Origin: Winogradskyella undariae
GTDB taxonomy: Bacteria > Bacteroidota > Bacteroidia > Flavobacteriales > Flavobacteriaceae
Direction of reading: 5' to 3'
Assembly (NCBI RefSeq): GCF_013285155.1
Contig: NZ_JABTEL010000011.1
Span: 57,609 to 121,608 of the forward strand
Length of the DNA: 64,000 nucleotides
The position numbers and the translations under genes were made by a program. Of this stretch, positions 51,473 to 61,703 are shown in pieces (the first letter of the stretch is position 1; the number at the start of each line of letters is the position of its first letter). The notes under the pieces were generated by a model. That model worked only from the letters and a program-made list of their open reading frames with translations. It searched no databases and was not told where the DNA came from.

Positions 51473-53238
51473 GCTATCTCTGCTTTTAAAAACTGAACTT
51501 CATAAAGGTTTTTATAATAACCTTGTTCTTTTGCAAGAAGTGATTGGTGTGTACCAATTTCTACAATTTCACCAGCATCCATAACAATAATTTTATCCGC
51601 TTGCTGTATTGTAGCTAATCTATGAGCAATAACAATAGAAGTTCTTCCTTTAGTTATTTTATCGGTAGCATCTTGTATTAATTGTTCTGAATAAGAATCT
51701 ACAGAAGAGGTCGCTTCATCTAAAATTAATATACTTGGATTAGTTACATAAGCTCTTAAAAAGGAAATTAATTGACGCTGACCAGAAGATAACATTACAC
51801 CTCTTTCCTTTACATTGTAATGATATCCATTGGGAAGACTTGCAATAAAATCGTGAATACCAATTGCTTTTGCGGCATTTACAACATCTTCTTCTGTAAT
51901 GTTTTCATTATTTAAAGTGATGTTATTTAGAATTGTATCTGCAAACAAAAACACATCTTGTAACACAACAGCAATCTGGCTTCTAAGCGATGTTAAAGTC
52001 ATGTCTTTAATATCTGTCTCATCAACTTTTATGGTCCCTGAATTGATATCATAAAAACGATTCAGTAAATTAATAATAGTAGACTTCCCCGCACCTGTTG
52101 CTCCAACAATAGCAACTGTTTCACCTGCGTTAACATTAAAAGAAATCCCTTTAAGCACTTCTTCATCTTTTATATATGAAAATCGAACATCTTTAAACGA
52201 AATATTCCCTTTAAAACCTGTAGCTTCAATAGTGCCAGAGTCATCAATATTAGACGTTGTATCTAAAACTTTAAATACACGATCTGCTGCAACCATCCCC
52301 ATTTGAAGAGTATTAAATTTATTCGCAATTTGATTTAAAGGTCTAAACAACATAGGAATAAACATGGTAAACGAAATTAAGTGTCCTAAAGTCGTCTCCG
52401 GATTATCAGAAATAGCATCAAATCCACCAACTAATATTACCATCGCCATTGTTAAAGAGGCTAAAAATTCTGCAATAGGAAAGAAAACAGAATTATACCA
52501 AACCGTTTTTAACCATCCATTTTTATGACGATTATTTATAGCTTTAAATCTTTTATACTCGGTATCTTCGCGTGTGAATAACTGTAATATTTTCATACCC
52601 GTTACACGCTCTTGTACAAATGAATTTAGGTTAGAAACTTCGGTTCGTACATCCTCAAAAGCAATTTTCATATACTTCTGAAAAATCTTAGTAGCAAAAA
52701 GTACAATTGGCATTGTTATAAAAACAATTAAACTCAACTTTAAGTTTATAAACGCCATAAAACCAGCAACCACAATCATCTTTAAGATATCACTAAAAAT
52801 CATAAAAAGACCTTCACCAAAAATATCAGCAATACGCTCCATATCTGTTACTGCTCTTGTGATTAATACACCAACAGAGGATTTATCGAAATAGGTCATT
52901 TTAAATTTAAGCATGTGCTTAAATAACTTTACACGGATATCTTTAACAACAGATTGCCCTAACCAACTTGCATAATAGATAAAAAGTAATTGAGATAAAA
53001 CTTCTAAAACCAATAAAACAAGCATAATTACCATGTAGAAAACAAATCCATCGTATTCTTTATTGGCAATTTTTACATCAATAGCTTCTTTTAAAACATA
53101 AGGTCTAAAAGCTCCAAATAAAGCCAAACCTACAACACAAAATAAAGATATAATGAATACTGTACGATATGGTTTTATGTACTTTAATAACCTTGTGAAT
53201 AATGATATATCAAATATTTTTTTTCCTTTTTCTGCCAT
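51469..53238 (-). CDS. ABC exporter, fused membrane and ATPase domains
   Basis: 589 aa. Six membrane helices in the first 320 residues, then a nucleotide-binding domain: Walker A VAIVGATGAGKSTI, signature LSSGQRQLISFLRAY, Walker B ILILDEATSSVD and H-loop IVIAHRLATI. Half-transporter of the MsbA/lipid or multidrug type; it must act as a dimer. Substrate not readable. Convergent with the DUF3667 pair. Confidence 0.93.
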   Translation of the reverse strand: MAEKGKKIFDISLFTRLLKYIKPYRTVFIISLFCVVGLALFGAFRPYVLKEAIDVKIANKEYDGFVFYMVIMLVLLVLEVLSQLLFIYYASWLGQSVVKDIRVKLFKHMLKFKMTYFDKSSVGVLITRAVTDMERIADIFGEGLFMIFSDILKMIVVAGFMAFINLKLSLIVFITMPIVLFATKIFQKYMKIAFEDVRTEVSNLNSFVQERVTGMKILQLFTREDTEYKRFKAINNRHKNGWLKTVWYNSVFFPIAEFLASLTMAMVILVGGFDAISDNPETTLGHLISFTMFIPMLFRPLNQIANKFNTLQMGMVAADRVFKVLDTTSNIDDSGTIEATGFKGNISFKDVRFSYIKDEEVLKGISFNVNAGETVAIVGATGAGKSTIINLLNRFYDINSGTIKVDETDIKDMTLTSLRSQIAVVLQDVFLFADTILNNITLNNENITEEDVVNAAKAIGIHDFIASLPNGYHYNVKERGVMLSSGQRQLISFLRAYVTNPSILILDEATSSVDSYSEQLIQDATDKITKGRTSIVIAHRLATIQQADKIIVMDAGEIVEIGTHQSLLAKEQGYYKNLYEVQFLKAEIA

Positions 53239-53294
53239 TTTATGCTGAACTAATTTCAGTACTTATTTTCCGATAAAACGGAAACATATTCTAA

Positions 53295-54044
53295 TTAACT
53301 ATCAATTTTTATTGTTTCTGGGTAAACTATTTTAACTAAGTATAAGCCATGTGCAGGAACTGAAAACCCAGCCTCACTCCTGTTTTTCGATTTTATAATT
53401 GTATGTAAATCGTCTAATTTCAATTTTCCTAAACCTATATTAACCATTGTACCAACAATAGCTCTAACCATATTTCTTAAAAAACGATCGGCTGTTATTG
53501 TAAAAACTAATTGGTCGTTATTTTTAGTCCAAAAAGCTTCTTTTATATCACAATTATACGTCTTTACATCTGTTTTACTTTTAGAAAAACATTGAAAATC
53601 TTTATACTCGAATAAGATTTTACAAGCTTCATTCATCAGTTCTAAATCTAAAGGCAAATGAACTTGGTAACTAAAATCGTAATCAAATACATTTTTAGAT
53701 GTCGAAACTTTATAATGATATGTTCTGCTTGTTGCATAAAACCTAGCGTGCATCTCTGGCTTTACTTCAAAAATAGAACTAACTGCTATGTCTTTAGGCA
53801 AGAAAGAATTTAGTTTATAGACTAAATCTTTAGATTCAAAATTTCCATCAAAATCAAAGTGAGCAAACATTTGCGACGCGTGCACACCTGCATCAGTTCT
53901 ACCGGCACCCATTATTGCTATTTTAGTTTTCAAAATTATAGATAATGCCTTTTCTAATACTTCTTGTACAGAAATTGCATTCGGTTGATTTTGCCAACCA
54001 TGATAAGCGCTACCATTATATGAAAGTTCAATGAAAAATCGCAA
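53295..54044 (-). CDS. truA: tRNA pseudouridine synthase TruA
   Basis: 249 aa from TTG at 54044, giving (M)RFFIELSYNGSAYHGWQNQP, the normal TruA start. A longer frame to an ATG at 54134 would add 30 residues coded by a dispersed repeat, which I reject. GAGRTDAGVHASQMFAHFD carries the catalytic Asp. It makes pseudouridine at positions 38-40 of tRNAs. Ends about 57 bp downstream of the ABC exporter start. Confidence 0.94.
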   Translation of the reverse strand: MRFFIELSYNGSAYHGWQNQPNAISVQEVLEKALSIILKTKIAIMGAGRTDAGVHASQMFAHFDFDGNFESKDLVYKLNSFLPKDIAVSSIFEVKPEMHARFYATSRTYHYKVSTSKNVFDYDFSYQVHLPLDLELMNEACKILFEYKDFQCFSKSKTDVKTYNCDIKEAFWTKNNDQLVFTITADRFLRNMVRAIVGTMVNIGLGKLKLDDLHTIIKSKNRSEAGFSVPAHGLYLVKIVYPETIKIDS

Positions 54045-54082
54045 TAGAAATCTTACTTTTGTTAAAGTACAAAGATACTTTA

Positions 54083-54104
54083 TTCCTGCGAACGCAAGAA
54101 TCTC
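54083..54104. repeat. 22-bp dispersed palindromic repeat, copy 2
   Basis: TTCCTGCGAACGCAAGAATC (plus TC) matches the minus-strand copy at 32568-32589 at 19 of 22 positions. It lies upstream of truA, and its presence creates the false longer frame there. A related TTCCTGATTTCTCGGGAA stretch follows near 54183. Confidence 0.6.
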
Positions 54105-54218
54105 GTTAACGGAATATTTAGAGTTAAAAAGCACTATAGTTAATTTCGTAAAAAATTATAATACATATATACAATAACAATATTCCTGATTTCTCGGGAA
54201 GAAAAATAAAAAGTTTTC

Positions 54219-54710
54219 TTGAAAAAAATACTCCTCCTATCCGATACACATAGTTATATAGACGATGTTATTCTAAAACATGTAAAACAATCAGATGAAG
54301 TTTGGCACGCAGGTGATATTGGTGACTTAAAAGTTACGGATCAAATTAAAGCTTTAAAACCATTGAAAGCTGTGTATGGAAATATTGATGATGCTAAAGC
54401 TAGAACTGAATTTCCGCTTCACAATCGGTTTATGTGTGAAGGCATGGATATATGGATTACCCATATTGGAGGTTATCCGCCCAAATACAATTTAACCGTT
54501 AGAGAAGAATTAACTAAAAACCCGCCTGATATTTTTATTGTAGGACATTCTCATATCTTAAAAGTAATGCCTGATAAAAAATTAAACCTACTACATATGA
54601 ATCCAGGTGCTGCAGGCAAACATGGTTTTCATAAAGTAAGAACAATGCTAAGATTTAAAATTGATGGTAAGATTATAAAAGATTTAGAAGTTATTGAATT
54701 TGAGTCTTAG
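54219..54710 (+). CDS. YfcE/MJ0936-type metallophosphoesterase
   Basis: 163 aa from TTG at 54219 (TTG AAA AAA ATA CTC), which gives the typical (M)KKILLLSDTHSYID start. Metal-binding blocks SDTH, WHAGDIGD, GNIDD, THIGGYPP and VGHSH are in order and intact. It should be a Mn-dependent phosphodiesterase of small nucleotide or phosphodiester substrates. Divergent from truA. Confidence 0.92.
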   Translation: MKKILLLSDTHSYIDDVILKHVKQSDEVWHAGDIGDLKVTDQIKALKPLKAVYGNIDDAKARTEFPLHNRFMCEGMDIWITHIGGYPPKYNLTVREELTKNPPDIFIVGHSHILKVMPDKKLNLLHMNPGAAGKHGFHKVRTMLRFKIDGKIIKDLEVIEFES

Positions 54711-54753
54711 CCATCATTAAAATAAATATTGATTATAAATTGAAATAATACAA

Positions 54754-54909
54754 TTACTTTTTTGATTTATTCATTACATATAATATACCTAAAAAAGCTG
54801 TACCAAAACCAATAAATACAGAATTTCCTATTGTAAAAGAAGCAAATTTATAAAGTAATAAACTTAATAACACAGCAGCTATCCCATGCATTAAAACTTG
54901 TTTTTTCAT
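54754..54909 (-). CDS. Small membrane protein
   Basis: 51 aa: MKKQVLMHGIAAVLLSLLLY then KFASFTIGNSVFIGFGTAFL and a basic end (NKSKK). Two membrane helices, no family recognised. The size, positive ends and open frame with good start support a real small gene. Confidence 0.55.
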   Translation of the reverse strand: MKKQVLMHGIAAVLLSLLLYKFASFTIGNSVFIGFGTAFLGILYVMNKSKK

Positions 54910-55054
54910 ACTATCATTATATTTTTAAATATAAAAACTATATTCAATATAGGTGTTTCTAGATAAAAAAGATTCTAAACTTATTTTTTTAATAAATTAT
55001 CAATCATTAACTCTTTTTATTTCTAGTCATTTAGATTAAAAAATGATAACAAAA

Positions 55055-55082
55055 AAAACCCAGACGGCAGAGTCTGGGTTTT
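55055..55082 (-). terminator. Terminator of the DUF4293 gene
   Basis: AACCCAGAC and GTCTGGGTT pair over 9 bp around a 6-nt loop; on the minus strand a long T-run follows. It lies about 30 bp after the DUF4293 stop. Confidence 0.85.
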
Positions 55083-55110
55083 TCACACTAATACTACTAA
55101 GATTATAGGT

Positions 55111-55521
55111 CTATCGTAAACGATCTACTGATTTTACAAGATCTTCATCCTTTTTAATAGCCTTGTTAGCCAAGACTAAACACACAATAGAAAAAACAGG
55201 AAGAAGAATCCCAATACCCTTCTCAGAAAAACTAATTTCTCCAGGTACCTTTGAAGATTCGTAAACTAAGATTCCTAGTAAAATAAAGTTTAATATTATA
55301 TTAAGTCGTCCCAATACAAATTGAGACTTTCTGTCTTTAAATCTAAAAATCGAAATCAAAGATAATAAAGCTGAACCCAAAAACAAACCTAGACACCAAT
55401 AATTATCTAAAGCATAAACTTTAGCGCCTTCATTGTTTGTCCACAGGTAAAAAACAAATATTAGGCCTGATGAAATGATGGCTGCTAAAAATAAATATAA
55501 GGTTTGAATGCGTTGAATCAT
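55111..55521 (-). CDS. DUF4293 family membrane protein
   Basis: 136 aa with four membrane helices. MIQRIQTLYLFLAA at the start, ISIFRFKDRKSQFVLGRLN in the middle loop and a DEDLVKSVDRLR end match the DUF4293 family of Bacteroidetes, usually placed beside rho as here. Divergent from rho; the 217-bp gap should hold both promoters. Function unknown. Confidence 0.9.
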   Translation of the reverse strand: MIQRIQTLYLFLAAIISSGLIFVFYLWTNNEGAKVYALDNYWCLGLFLGSALLSLISIFRFKDRKSQFVLGRLNIILNFILLGILVYESSKVPGEISFSEKGIGILLPVFSIVCLVLANKAIKKDEDLVKSVDRLR

Positions 55522-55738
55522 ATCTTTTACTCTAAATCTTATGCAAAATTAGGAGTTTATTTTTTAAAAAGATAGAAATTATTTTAAAATAAAATTGTAT
55601 TATTGCAATAGGAAGAAGTAACATACTGAATTGCATCTTTCTAATCTTCCAAATTAATCTCACTTTTTTTCTTTTTATTTCATCTAGAAAATATTGAATT
55701 AATAATATCTAAATTATAATACATTATACAACATACGA

Positions 55739-57460
55739 ATGTTCGAAATTTCACAGTTAAAAGCTAAAAAACTTCCTGAATTACAGGAGATAGCGAAAAA
55801 ACTAAATGTACCTAAATACCGTACACAAAAAAAATTAGACCTGGTTTATCAAATTTTAGATTACCAAGCAGCAAATCCTGATGCTGTAAAAGCTAAGGTA
55901 GCAACTGAAGAGCCTGCAAAACAAGAAGAGCCACAAAGCAAACCTCCTCAGAAACGTGCTAGAGTTACGCAAAAACCAAAATTAGCACAAGAGACTAAAG
56001 ATGATACAGATCAAAAATCTTTAGATTTAAAGGAAAAAACAGACGAGGTAAAATCAACACCTCAAGAACGTAAGCCAAGAGCTCGCAAGACTATAGAGCG
56101 TAAACCTCAAGCTAACAATAAGGCACAAGAGGATAAGTCTACCACAGACAATTCTACAAAAAATAAACCTACACCAAGACCACAAGAACAAAAGAAACCT
56201 AATCCGCGCAAAGACGACAAAAGACGTCCACAAAGCAACGACAACAGGCAACCACGTGCTAAAGATGGTAACACTCATGGTAATAGCTCAAAAAACAATG
56301 GTAACAAGGATAGCAGAAATCGCTACCGTGAGCCAGATTTTGAATTTGATGCTATTATTGAAAGTGAAGGTGTTTTAGACATCATGCAAGATGGATATGG
56401 TTTTTTAAGATCTTCAGATTATAATTACTTATCTTCTCCTGATGATATTTATGTATCACAATCTCAAATTAGATTATTTGGATTAAAAACTGGTGATACT
56501 GTTCTTGGACATGTAAGACCTCCAAAAGAAGGTGAAAAATATTTCCCATTAATTAAAGTGAGTAAAATTAATGGTCAAAATCCAAATGTTGTAAGAGACA
56601 GAGTTGCTTTTGAACATTTAACACCATTATTCCCAGAAGAGAAATTTAACCTTGCAGATAAGCAAGCAACGATTTCTACTCGTATTATGGACTTGTTCTC
56701 TCCTATCGGAAAAGGACAACGTGGTATGATTGTATCACAACCAAAAACAGGAAAAACAATGCTTCTTAAGGATGTTGCTAATGCTATTGCAGCTAACCAT
56801 CCTGAAGTTTATCAAATGATTTTATTAATTGATGAACGTCCTGAAGAAGTTACAGATATGCAACGTAATGTACGTGGAGAAGTGATTGCTTCTACTTTTG
56901 ATAAAGAAGCTCACGAACACGTTAAAATTGCTAATATTGTATTAGAAAAAGCAAAACGTTTGGTAGAATGTGGCCATGATGTGGTTATTCTTTTAGATTC
57001 TATTACACGTTTGGCAAGAGCTTATAACACGGTTCAACCAGCATCTGGAAAGATTCTTTCTGGTGGTGTTGATGCTAATGCTTTACATAAACCAAAACGT
57101 TTCTTTGGTGCTGCACGTAATATTGAAAATGGTGGTTCGTTAACAATTATTGCTACGGCATTAACAGAAACAGGTTCTAAAATGGATGAAGTTATCTTTG
57201 AAGAATTCAAAGGAACTGGTAACATGGAACTTCAGTTAGATCGTAAGATTTCTAACCGTCGTATTTTCCCTGCTATTGATTTAACTTCATCAAGCACAAG
57301 ACGTGATGATATTTTATTAGATGATCTTACAATTCAGAGAATGTGGGTAATGCGTAAATATCTAGCCGATATGAATCCTGTGGAAGCTATGGAATTCATC
57401 AATGAGCGTTTCAAAAGAACTAAAAATAATGAAGAGTTTTTAATTTCTATGAACGGTTAA
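55739..57460 (+). CDS. rho: Transcription termination factor Rho
   Basis: 573 aa. Rho N-terminal domain (1-45: [19 protein letters not shown]), then a roughly 150-residue low-complexity insert (about 55-205) rich in Lys, Arg, Pro, Gln and Asn, and then the RNA-binding domain ([15 protein letters not shown]) and ATPase with Walker [12 protein letters not shown] and [16 protein letters not shown]. The insert is typical of Bacteroidetes Rho and is known in Bacteroides to drive phase separation. Catalytic parts are complete. Confidence 0.96.
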   Translation: MFEISQLKAKKLPELQEIAKKLNVPKYRTQKKLDLVYQILDYQAANPDAVKAKVATEEPAKQEEPQSKPPQKRARVTQKPKLAQETKDDTDQKSLDLKEKTDEVKSTPQERKPRARKTIERKPQANNKAQEDKSTTDNSTKNKPTPRPQEQKKPNPRKDDKRRPQSNDNRQPRAKDGNTHGNSSKNNGNKDSRNRYREPDFEFDAIIESEGVLDIMQDGYGFLRSSDYNYLSSPDDIYVSQSQIRLFGLKTGDTVLGHVRPPKEGEKYFPLIKVSKINGQNPNVVRDRVAFEHLTPLFPEEKFNLADKQATISTRIMDLFSPIGKGQRGMIVSQPKTGKTMLLKDVANAIAANHPEVYQMILLIDERPEEVTDMQRNVRGEVIASTFDKEAHEHVKIANIVLEKAKRLVECGHDVVILLDSITRLARAYNTVQPASGKILSGGVDANALHKPKRFFGAARNIENGGSLTIIATALTETGSKMDEVIFEEFKGTGNMELQLDRKISNRRIFPAIDLTSSSTRRDDILLDDLTIQRMWVMRKYLADMNPVEAMEFINERFKRTKNNEEFLISMNG

Positions 57461-57486
57461 AGTTCGTAACACAGTATGTATAATGT

Positions 57487-57523
57487 AAAAAGCCTTGAAT
57501 TTATAAATTCAAGGCTTTTTTTA
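57487..57523. terminator. Bidirectional terminator after rho
   Basis: AAAAAGCCTTGAATTT and AAATTCAAGGCTTTTT form a long perfect stem with T-runs both ways, between the convergent rho and SpoU genes. Confidence 0.85.
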
Positions 57524-57547
57524 TGTTTTTCAATCTCTTTAATCAAT

Positions 57548-58006
57548 TTATACTCTTGGCTTACTAATACCTCTATCATACATAACAATACTTCCTGCTA
57601 CAGAAACATTAAGGCTTAATTGTGATTTAAATTTTATTAGAAAATGACTTTTTTCAATCGCTCGATTAGATAATCCGTGATCTTCTGCTCCAAGCAAATA
57701 AACACATCTGCGTGGATGATTAAAGGTTTCTAAAGGAACTGCTTCATCTGTTAATTCTACACCTACAAGTCTAGCTCCTTTTGGTAAGTTATTAAAGAAT
57801 TCGTCAAAATTATCATAATGAAAATAAGGCATCGATTTTACCGCATTGTGTGTATCGCTAGATTGTTTTGCATAACGATTCCCGATAGTAAATATAAAAC
57901 TCGCACCAAGATTTTGAGCAGATCTCCAAAGTACACCAAGATTTTCTGGTGTTTTTCCATTCTGAATCCCAATTCCGAAGAATTCATTTGTAAAATTATC
58001 ATTCAT
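57548..58006 (-). CDS. SpoU/TrmH-family RNA 2'-O-methyltransferase
   Basis: 152 aa. NGKTPENLGVLWRSAQNLGA (motif 1), YLLGAEDHGLSNRAIE (motif 2) and LSLNVSVAGSIVMYDR (motif 3) are the SPOUT knot motifs; the Asn-Leu-Gly...Arg and Asn-Val-Ser are intact. It lacks an N-terminal substrate domain, like the TrmL class that modifies the tRNA wobble base. Target is inference. Confidence 0.9.
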   Translation of the reverse strand: MNDNFTNEFFGIGIQNGKTPENLGVLWRSAQNLGASFIFTIGNRYAKQSSDTHNAVKSMPYFHYDNFDEFFNNLPKGARLVGVELTDEAVPLETFNHPRRCVYLLGAEDHGLSNRAIEKSHFLIKFKSQLSLNVSVAGSIVMYDRGISKPRV

Positions 58007-58052
58007 AAATCAAAAATATAAATTTCATTTTATCTTTCATCAAGAATAACAA

Positions 58053-58099
58053 AAGAGGTTGTATAAATACTACCTAAGTAATAATTTACACAACCTCTT
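58053..58099. terminator. Terminator between SpoU and AraC genes
   Basis: AAGAGGTTGTATAAAT and ATTTACACAACCTCTT pair with one mismatch around a 15-nt loop, with T-rich ends both ways. On the minus strand it ends the AraC regulator transcript. Confidence 0.75.
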
Positions 58100-58120
58100 A
58101 TTTTTAATATAAGGTATATA

Positions 58121-59137
58121 TTATGCTGTTGCAGCTAACTTAATGTTTTGTTTGTATTCTATTGGTGAACAATTGTATTGCGCTTTAAAAATTTTAGAAA
58201 AATAACTTCTACTTGAAAATCCAAGAGAATAAACAATTTCAGAAATATTTAAATCCGTATTCTTAATTAGTTCTTCTGATTTTTTAACTCTTACATATCT
58301 AATGTAATTGTTAAGCGTTTTATCGTGCATTAATTTAAATCCTTCTTGAACTTTTGCTGGACTAATAGATATTTTTGCAGCAAGTTCTGTAACACTTAAA
58401 TTAGTTTCAGGGAAATTATTAATATAATCAGATAATTCTTTTATTTGCTTTAACTCAAACCCAGTTAATGATCCTGTTGGATTTTGAGCACTTTTTATAT
58501 CAATTGAGTGTTGCTCAATTTCCATAGCTAGTATTACATTTACCAACCCTTGAATCAACAATGTTCTTACTACACCACTTTGTTTTATAGCTTTTAATTG
58601 ATTTATGCTATCTGCAATTTTTAAATTGTAAGATCCAGTGTAACTGTAATCTTTAGTCTTATTTTTTATAAAAATCTCAGACACCATTTTATTAATAGGG
58701 TGTTCTTTACTACTTGTTTTAGAAGTATTTACAGAGATTATAGTTGAATTCACATAAATATCTTTATAAAAACTAATGTGATTCTCGTTAGTCGTAATAT
58801 TTGCTGATACTCCAGTTTGAAATGTTTCAACGGTTTTAGCTTGGCTAGAGTTTACAAAAGAATGTGATAATTTACCTTCTTTACAGTAAAGAAAGTTAGC
58901 AACTGCACGCTGTGGACTCTTAATTACAAACTTTACATCTTCTTTAAACTTTATATCAAATTCTACAAAAATTGTATCTCTTTCTAATTCAATACCTCTA
59001 ATAAACCCTTTACCTACTCCATTGTCAACATATAGTTCTCCCTCATTGAGCTGCATAGAAAATGTTCCTCCAATAGTACTTTTTAAAGTTTGAAACATTG
59101 ATTGTAAATTAGTTGCTTTTATATCTATAGTTTTCAT
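58121..59137 (-). CDS. AraC-family transcriptional regulator
   Basis: 338 aa. Unassigned N-terminal domain of about 220 residues, then two helix-turn-helix units: LSVTELAAKISISPAKVQEGF and LNISEIVYSLGFSSRSYFSKIF, with the AraC-typical ending NCSPIEYKQ. No signal or membrane segment. The nearest genes (44-aa frame and DUF5670 protein upstream) do not show its targets. Confidence 0.9.
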   Translation of the reverse strand: MKTIDIKATNLQSMFQTLKSTIGGTFSMQLNEGELYVDNGVGKGFIRGIELERDTIFVEFDIKFKEDVKFVIKSPQRAVANFLYCKEGKLSHSFVNSSQAKTVETFQTGVSANITTNENHISFYKDIYVNSTIISVNTSKTSSKEHPINKMVSEIFIKNKTKDYSYTGSYNLKIADSINQLKAIKQSGVVRTLLIQGLVNVILAMEIEQHSIDIKSAQNPTGSLTGFELKQIKELSDYINNFPETNLSVTELAAKISISPAKVQEGFKLMHDKTLNNYIRYVRVKKSEELIKNTDLNISEIVYSLGFSSRSYFSKIFKAQYNCSPIEYKQNIKLAATA

Positions 59138-59211
59138 GAGTATGTGTTTTGGTTAGACTGATTGTTATTTTAGTTTGAAAAAAGAAAAAGTGAATAAAAT
59201 TTTGTAAAATT

Positions 59212-59346
59212 CTAAGCGAGTTGATTCTTTCTCTCCACATTATGAAGACTGGTCTCTATTTGAGAAGTAGTCTTAAATGAAGGTTTCGGAAATATTCTTC
59301 CGACTTTAGCAAATTGCTTTTGGATAAGTTGTGATGGAAATTTCAT
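59212..59346 (-). CDS. Small hypothetical protein
   Basis: 44 aa: MKFPSQLIQKQFAKVGRIFP then KPSFKTTSQIETSLHNVERK. Basic, no membrane segment, no family recognised. It lies 74 bp upstream of the AraC gene on the same strand. Support is only the open frame with a start in a region of AT-rich sequence, so this is a weak call. Confidence 0.35.
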   Translation of the reverse strand: MKFPSQLIQKQFAKVGRIFPKPSFKTTSQIETSLHNVERKNQLA

Positions 59347-59590
59347 GGTTGTAAGTTTTAAGTTCGTTTTGTTTATACAAAGAAACAAACCTTAACCTCT
59401 TAACCTGTTATACAATTCTCTAGTTTTGTTGTATTATTTATATTTATTATTAAACAAAACTTAATAGAGTTACTAAAAGAATACAGACTTAAACACCATA
59501 AAAAGACTTTAGAACACTAAATTAAGTGATAATTGATAAAAAAACTTAGAATTAATAAGTTTGAAAGGTATTTTGAACTAAAATGAAGTT

Positions 59591-59743
59591 TTAGAAATTT
59601 GGAATCTTTTTACCTATTACAATTAAAATAATAACAGCAAAAACTAATAACAAGTGAATTTTAGAATTAAGTGAAAACACAAAATATCCAAACGCCCATA
59701 ATATAACGAGAAGTACAAGAAATATGTAAAGAAGGGTTTTCAT
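59591..59743 (-). CDS. Lmo0937-type small membrane protein (DUF5670)
   Basis: 50 aa: MKTLLYIFLVLLVILWAFGY then FVFSLNSKIHLLLVFAVIIL and a basic end. Two membrane helices with the WxxGxF turn and IHLLLVxAxIxL second helix are as in the lmo0937/DUF5670 family. Function unknown; often stress-induced. Confidence 0.8.
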   Translation of the reverse strand: MKTLLYIFLVLLVILWAFGYFVFSLNSKIHLLLVFAVIILIVIGKKIPNF

Positions 59744-59921
59744 AAATGAAAAACTATTTAATTAAAGATCTAGCTTTAACAAAATATATTAAACTACTAT
59801 GGGAAGACTTGAAATATATGATGCGTGCTAAATAACGCTAACAAATGTCATTAATTGAAACTAACGACTGTTATACAATTTCAAAAATCTCTTATATAAT
59901 TTCAAGAGTCGTATTCTGTCT

Positions 59922-61700
59922 CTATTTTAAAAATGGTAAATAGATCGTGAAAGTTGCTCCTACTCCTGGGTTTCCTTCAGCGATGATTACACCTTGATGA
60001 TTATCTACAATTTTCTTACAAATTGCTAAACCTATACCCGTACCAGAATATTCAGATTTACCATGTAATCGATTAAATAAGTCGAAGATTTTTTTAGAAT
60101 AAGTTTGCTCGAAGCCTATACCATTGTCTTTAAAGATTATTTTATGATGGTATTTAAATAACGATTTTTGTAAAAACTCTACATCATTAGATAATATTTC
60201 TTGATGTTTAATCTTTATTACAGGAGCAACCCCTTCTCTTGAATATTTTAAAGAGTTACTTATTAAATTAATAAATAACTGCTCTATTTGAAAAGAAACC
60301 ACTTCCATGGTTGGTAAATCACTACTAATAATTTCTGCATTCTTATCTTCTATACTATCTAAAAGTTCTTGTTTAGCTTGTTCTAACAATAGATTTATAT
60401 CTACATTTTTAAAATCATTCTTAGAGTTATTGGTACGCGAATACTGTAATAGGTCTTCTATTAGCATTCTCATCCTAGATGAAGAAGATTTTATTTTCTC
60501 AATATAAAATTGCCCTTTTTCTGAAAGATTAACTAGTTCTTTAGCTTCTATGCGTGATATAAATGTTTGAATCTTTCTAAGTGGTTCTTGCAAATCATGA
60601 CTGGCAACATAATTAAAAGCAGATAGCTCTTTATTATTACGTTCTAATTCTAAATTACGTTCTTCTATAAGTCTAAAATTATCAAACTCATCTGTAACAT
60701 CTAACGTAACACCCAATAACTGCTTATCTTCAAAGCCATTATCTATAAGCTGAGCATGTGCCTTAAAATGCTTGATAGTACCGTCAGGTTGAACAATTCT
60801 ATAATTTACAAATGGTAACTCTTCATTTTTAATCATACTATTGACTTCCTGACCTAAGCCTTCACGGTCGTCCTCATGAATAAATCCAAATAAATTCTCT
60901 AAACTAGGTTCAAAACTATTGGGCTCTACACCTAAAAGCTTATATAGATTGTCTGAAAAATGATACGTATTTTCGTCAACATACCAAATCCATGTACCAC
61001 TTTTACTTACAACTTCTGCCTGCTCTGTTAATTTCTTAAAGATTTCTAAATCTTCATTTGTTTCACTCAACACTGTTAAATCTCTATTGATTTTAGCATA
61101 AGCAATTAGTAAAAGCACTAACGTTAGCACTAAGATACCATATAAAAACAAAGGTGTTAATCCTAAAGCTTGTTCACTCTTTTTTTGATTTTCTACTAGA
61201 AGTTTGTTCTCATAAACCAACATTACAGATATATCGTTTCTAATACGATCCATTTTAATCTTACCATCATGTAGTAATAATAACAACTCTTGGCTGAGTA
61301 TTATTTTATCTTCAGCTATATCTAGAGACTTATTAAAAATAACGAAACGTTTGGCTATATCAAGCTCTAATTGATTTAAGTTTTGCCTTTGTATTTTATT
61401 TTTAATTATTAGAGTATCTAATCTTGAAAGGTTATTCTTTATTTTTTCAGCACTTTCTTCATAAGGTTCTAAAAAGATTGAATCGTGTGTAAGTAAATAA
61501 CCTCTGTGACCCAATTCTGCATCTTTAAGATTAGAAATGATGTACTCTAACTCGCTTCTTAAATTATAAGTATCCTTAACTACTTCGGTTGATTCTGAAA
61601 GTGAATTAATATGTTTATAGGTAAAACCACCAATACATAAAATAACAAACAGACCTAAGCCAAATACAATTTTTAAAAGTTTACTAGGAGTTAAAAACAT
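59922..61700 (-). CDS. Hybrid-free sensor histidine kinase: CHASE3-PAS-HisKA-HATPase
   Basis: 592 aa. First membrane helix 10-27, CHASE3 sensor about 35-180 (LKDAELGHRGYLLTHDSIFL is the signature), second helix about 182-203, PAS domain about 225-345 (WIWYVDENTYHFSDNLYKLL), HisKA ASHDLQEPLRKIQTFI with the phospho-His, and HATPase with NLISNSLKYSREG, DNGIGF and GTGIGLAICKKIV. It autophosphorylates and very likely passes phosphate to the response regulator that precedes it by 3 nt. Signal unknown. Confidence 0.93.
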   Translation of the reverse strand: MFLTPSKLLKIVFGLGLFVILCIGGFTYKHINSLSESTEVVKDTYNLRSELEYIISNLKDAELGHRGYLLTHDSIFLEPYEESAEKIKNNLSRLDTLIIKNKIQRQNLNQLELDIAKRFVIFNKSLDIAEDKIILSQELLLLLHDGKIKMDRIRNDISVMLVYENKLLVENQKKSEQALGLTPLFLYGILVLTLVLLLIAYAKINRDLTVLSETNEDLEIFKKLTEQAEVVSKSGTWIWYVDENTYHFSDNLYKLLGVEPNSFEPSLENLFGFIHEDDREGLGQEVNSMIKNEELPFVNYRIVQPDGTIKHFKAHAQLIDNGFEDKQLLGVTLDVTDEFDNFRLIEERNLELERNNKELSAFNYVASHDLQEPLRKIQTFISRIEAKELVNLSEKGQFYIEKIKSSSSRMRMLIEDLLQYSRTNNSKNDFKNVDINLLLEQAKQELLDSIEDKNAEIISSDLPTMEVVSFQIEQLFINLISNSLKYSREGVAPVIKIKHQEILSNDVEFLQKSLFKYHHKIIFKDNGIGFEQTYSKKIFDLFNRLHGKSEYSGTGIGLAICKKIVDNHQGVIIAEGNPGVGATFTIYLPFLK

Positions 61701-61703
61701 AAA

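Noticed and set aside
53295..54134. Longer start for TruA
   Set aside because: The extra 30 residues come from a dispersed repeat; the TTG at 54044 gives the family's normal N-terminus.
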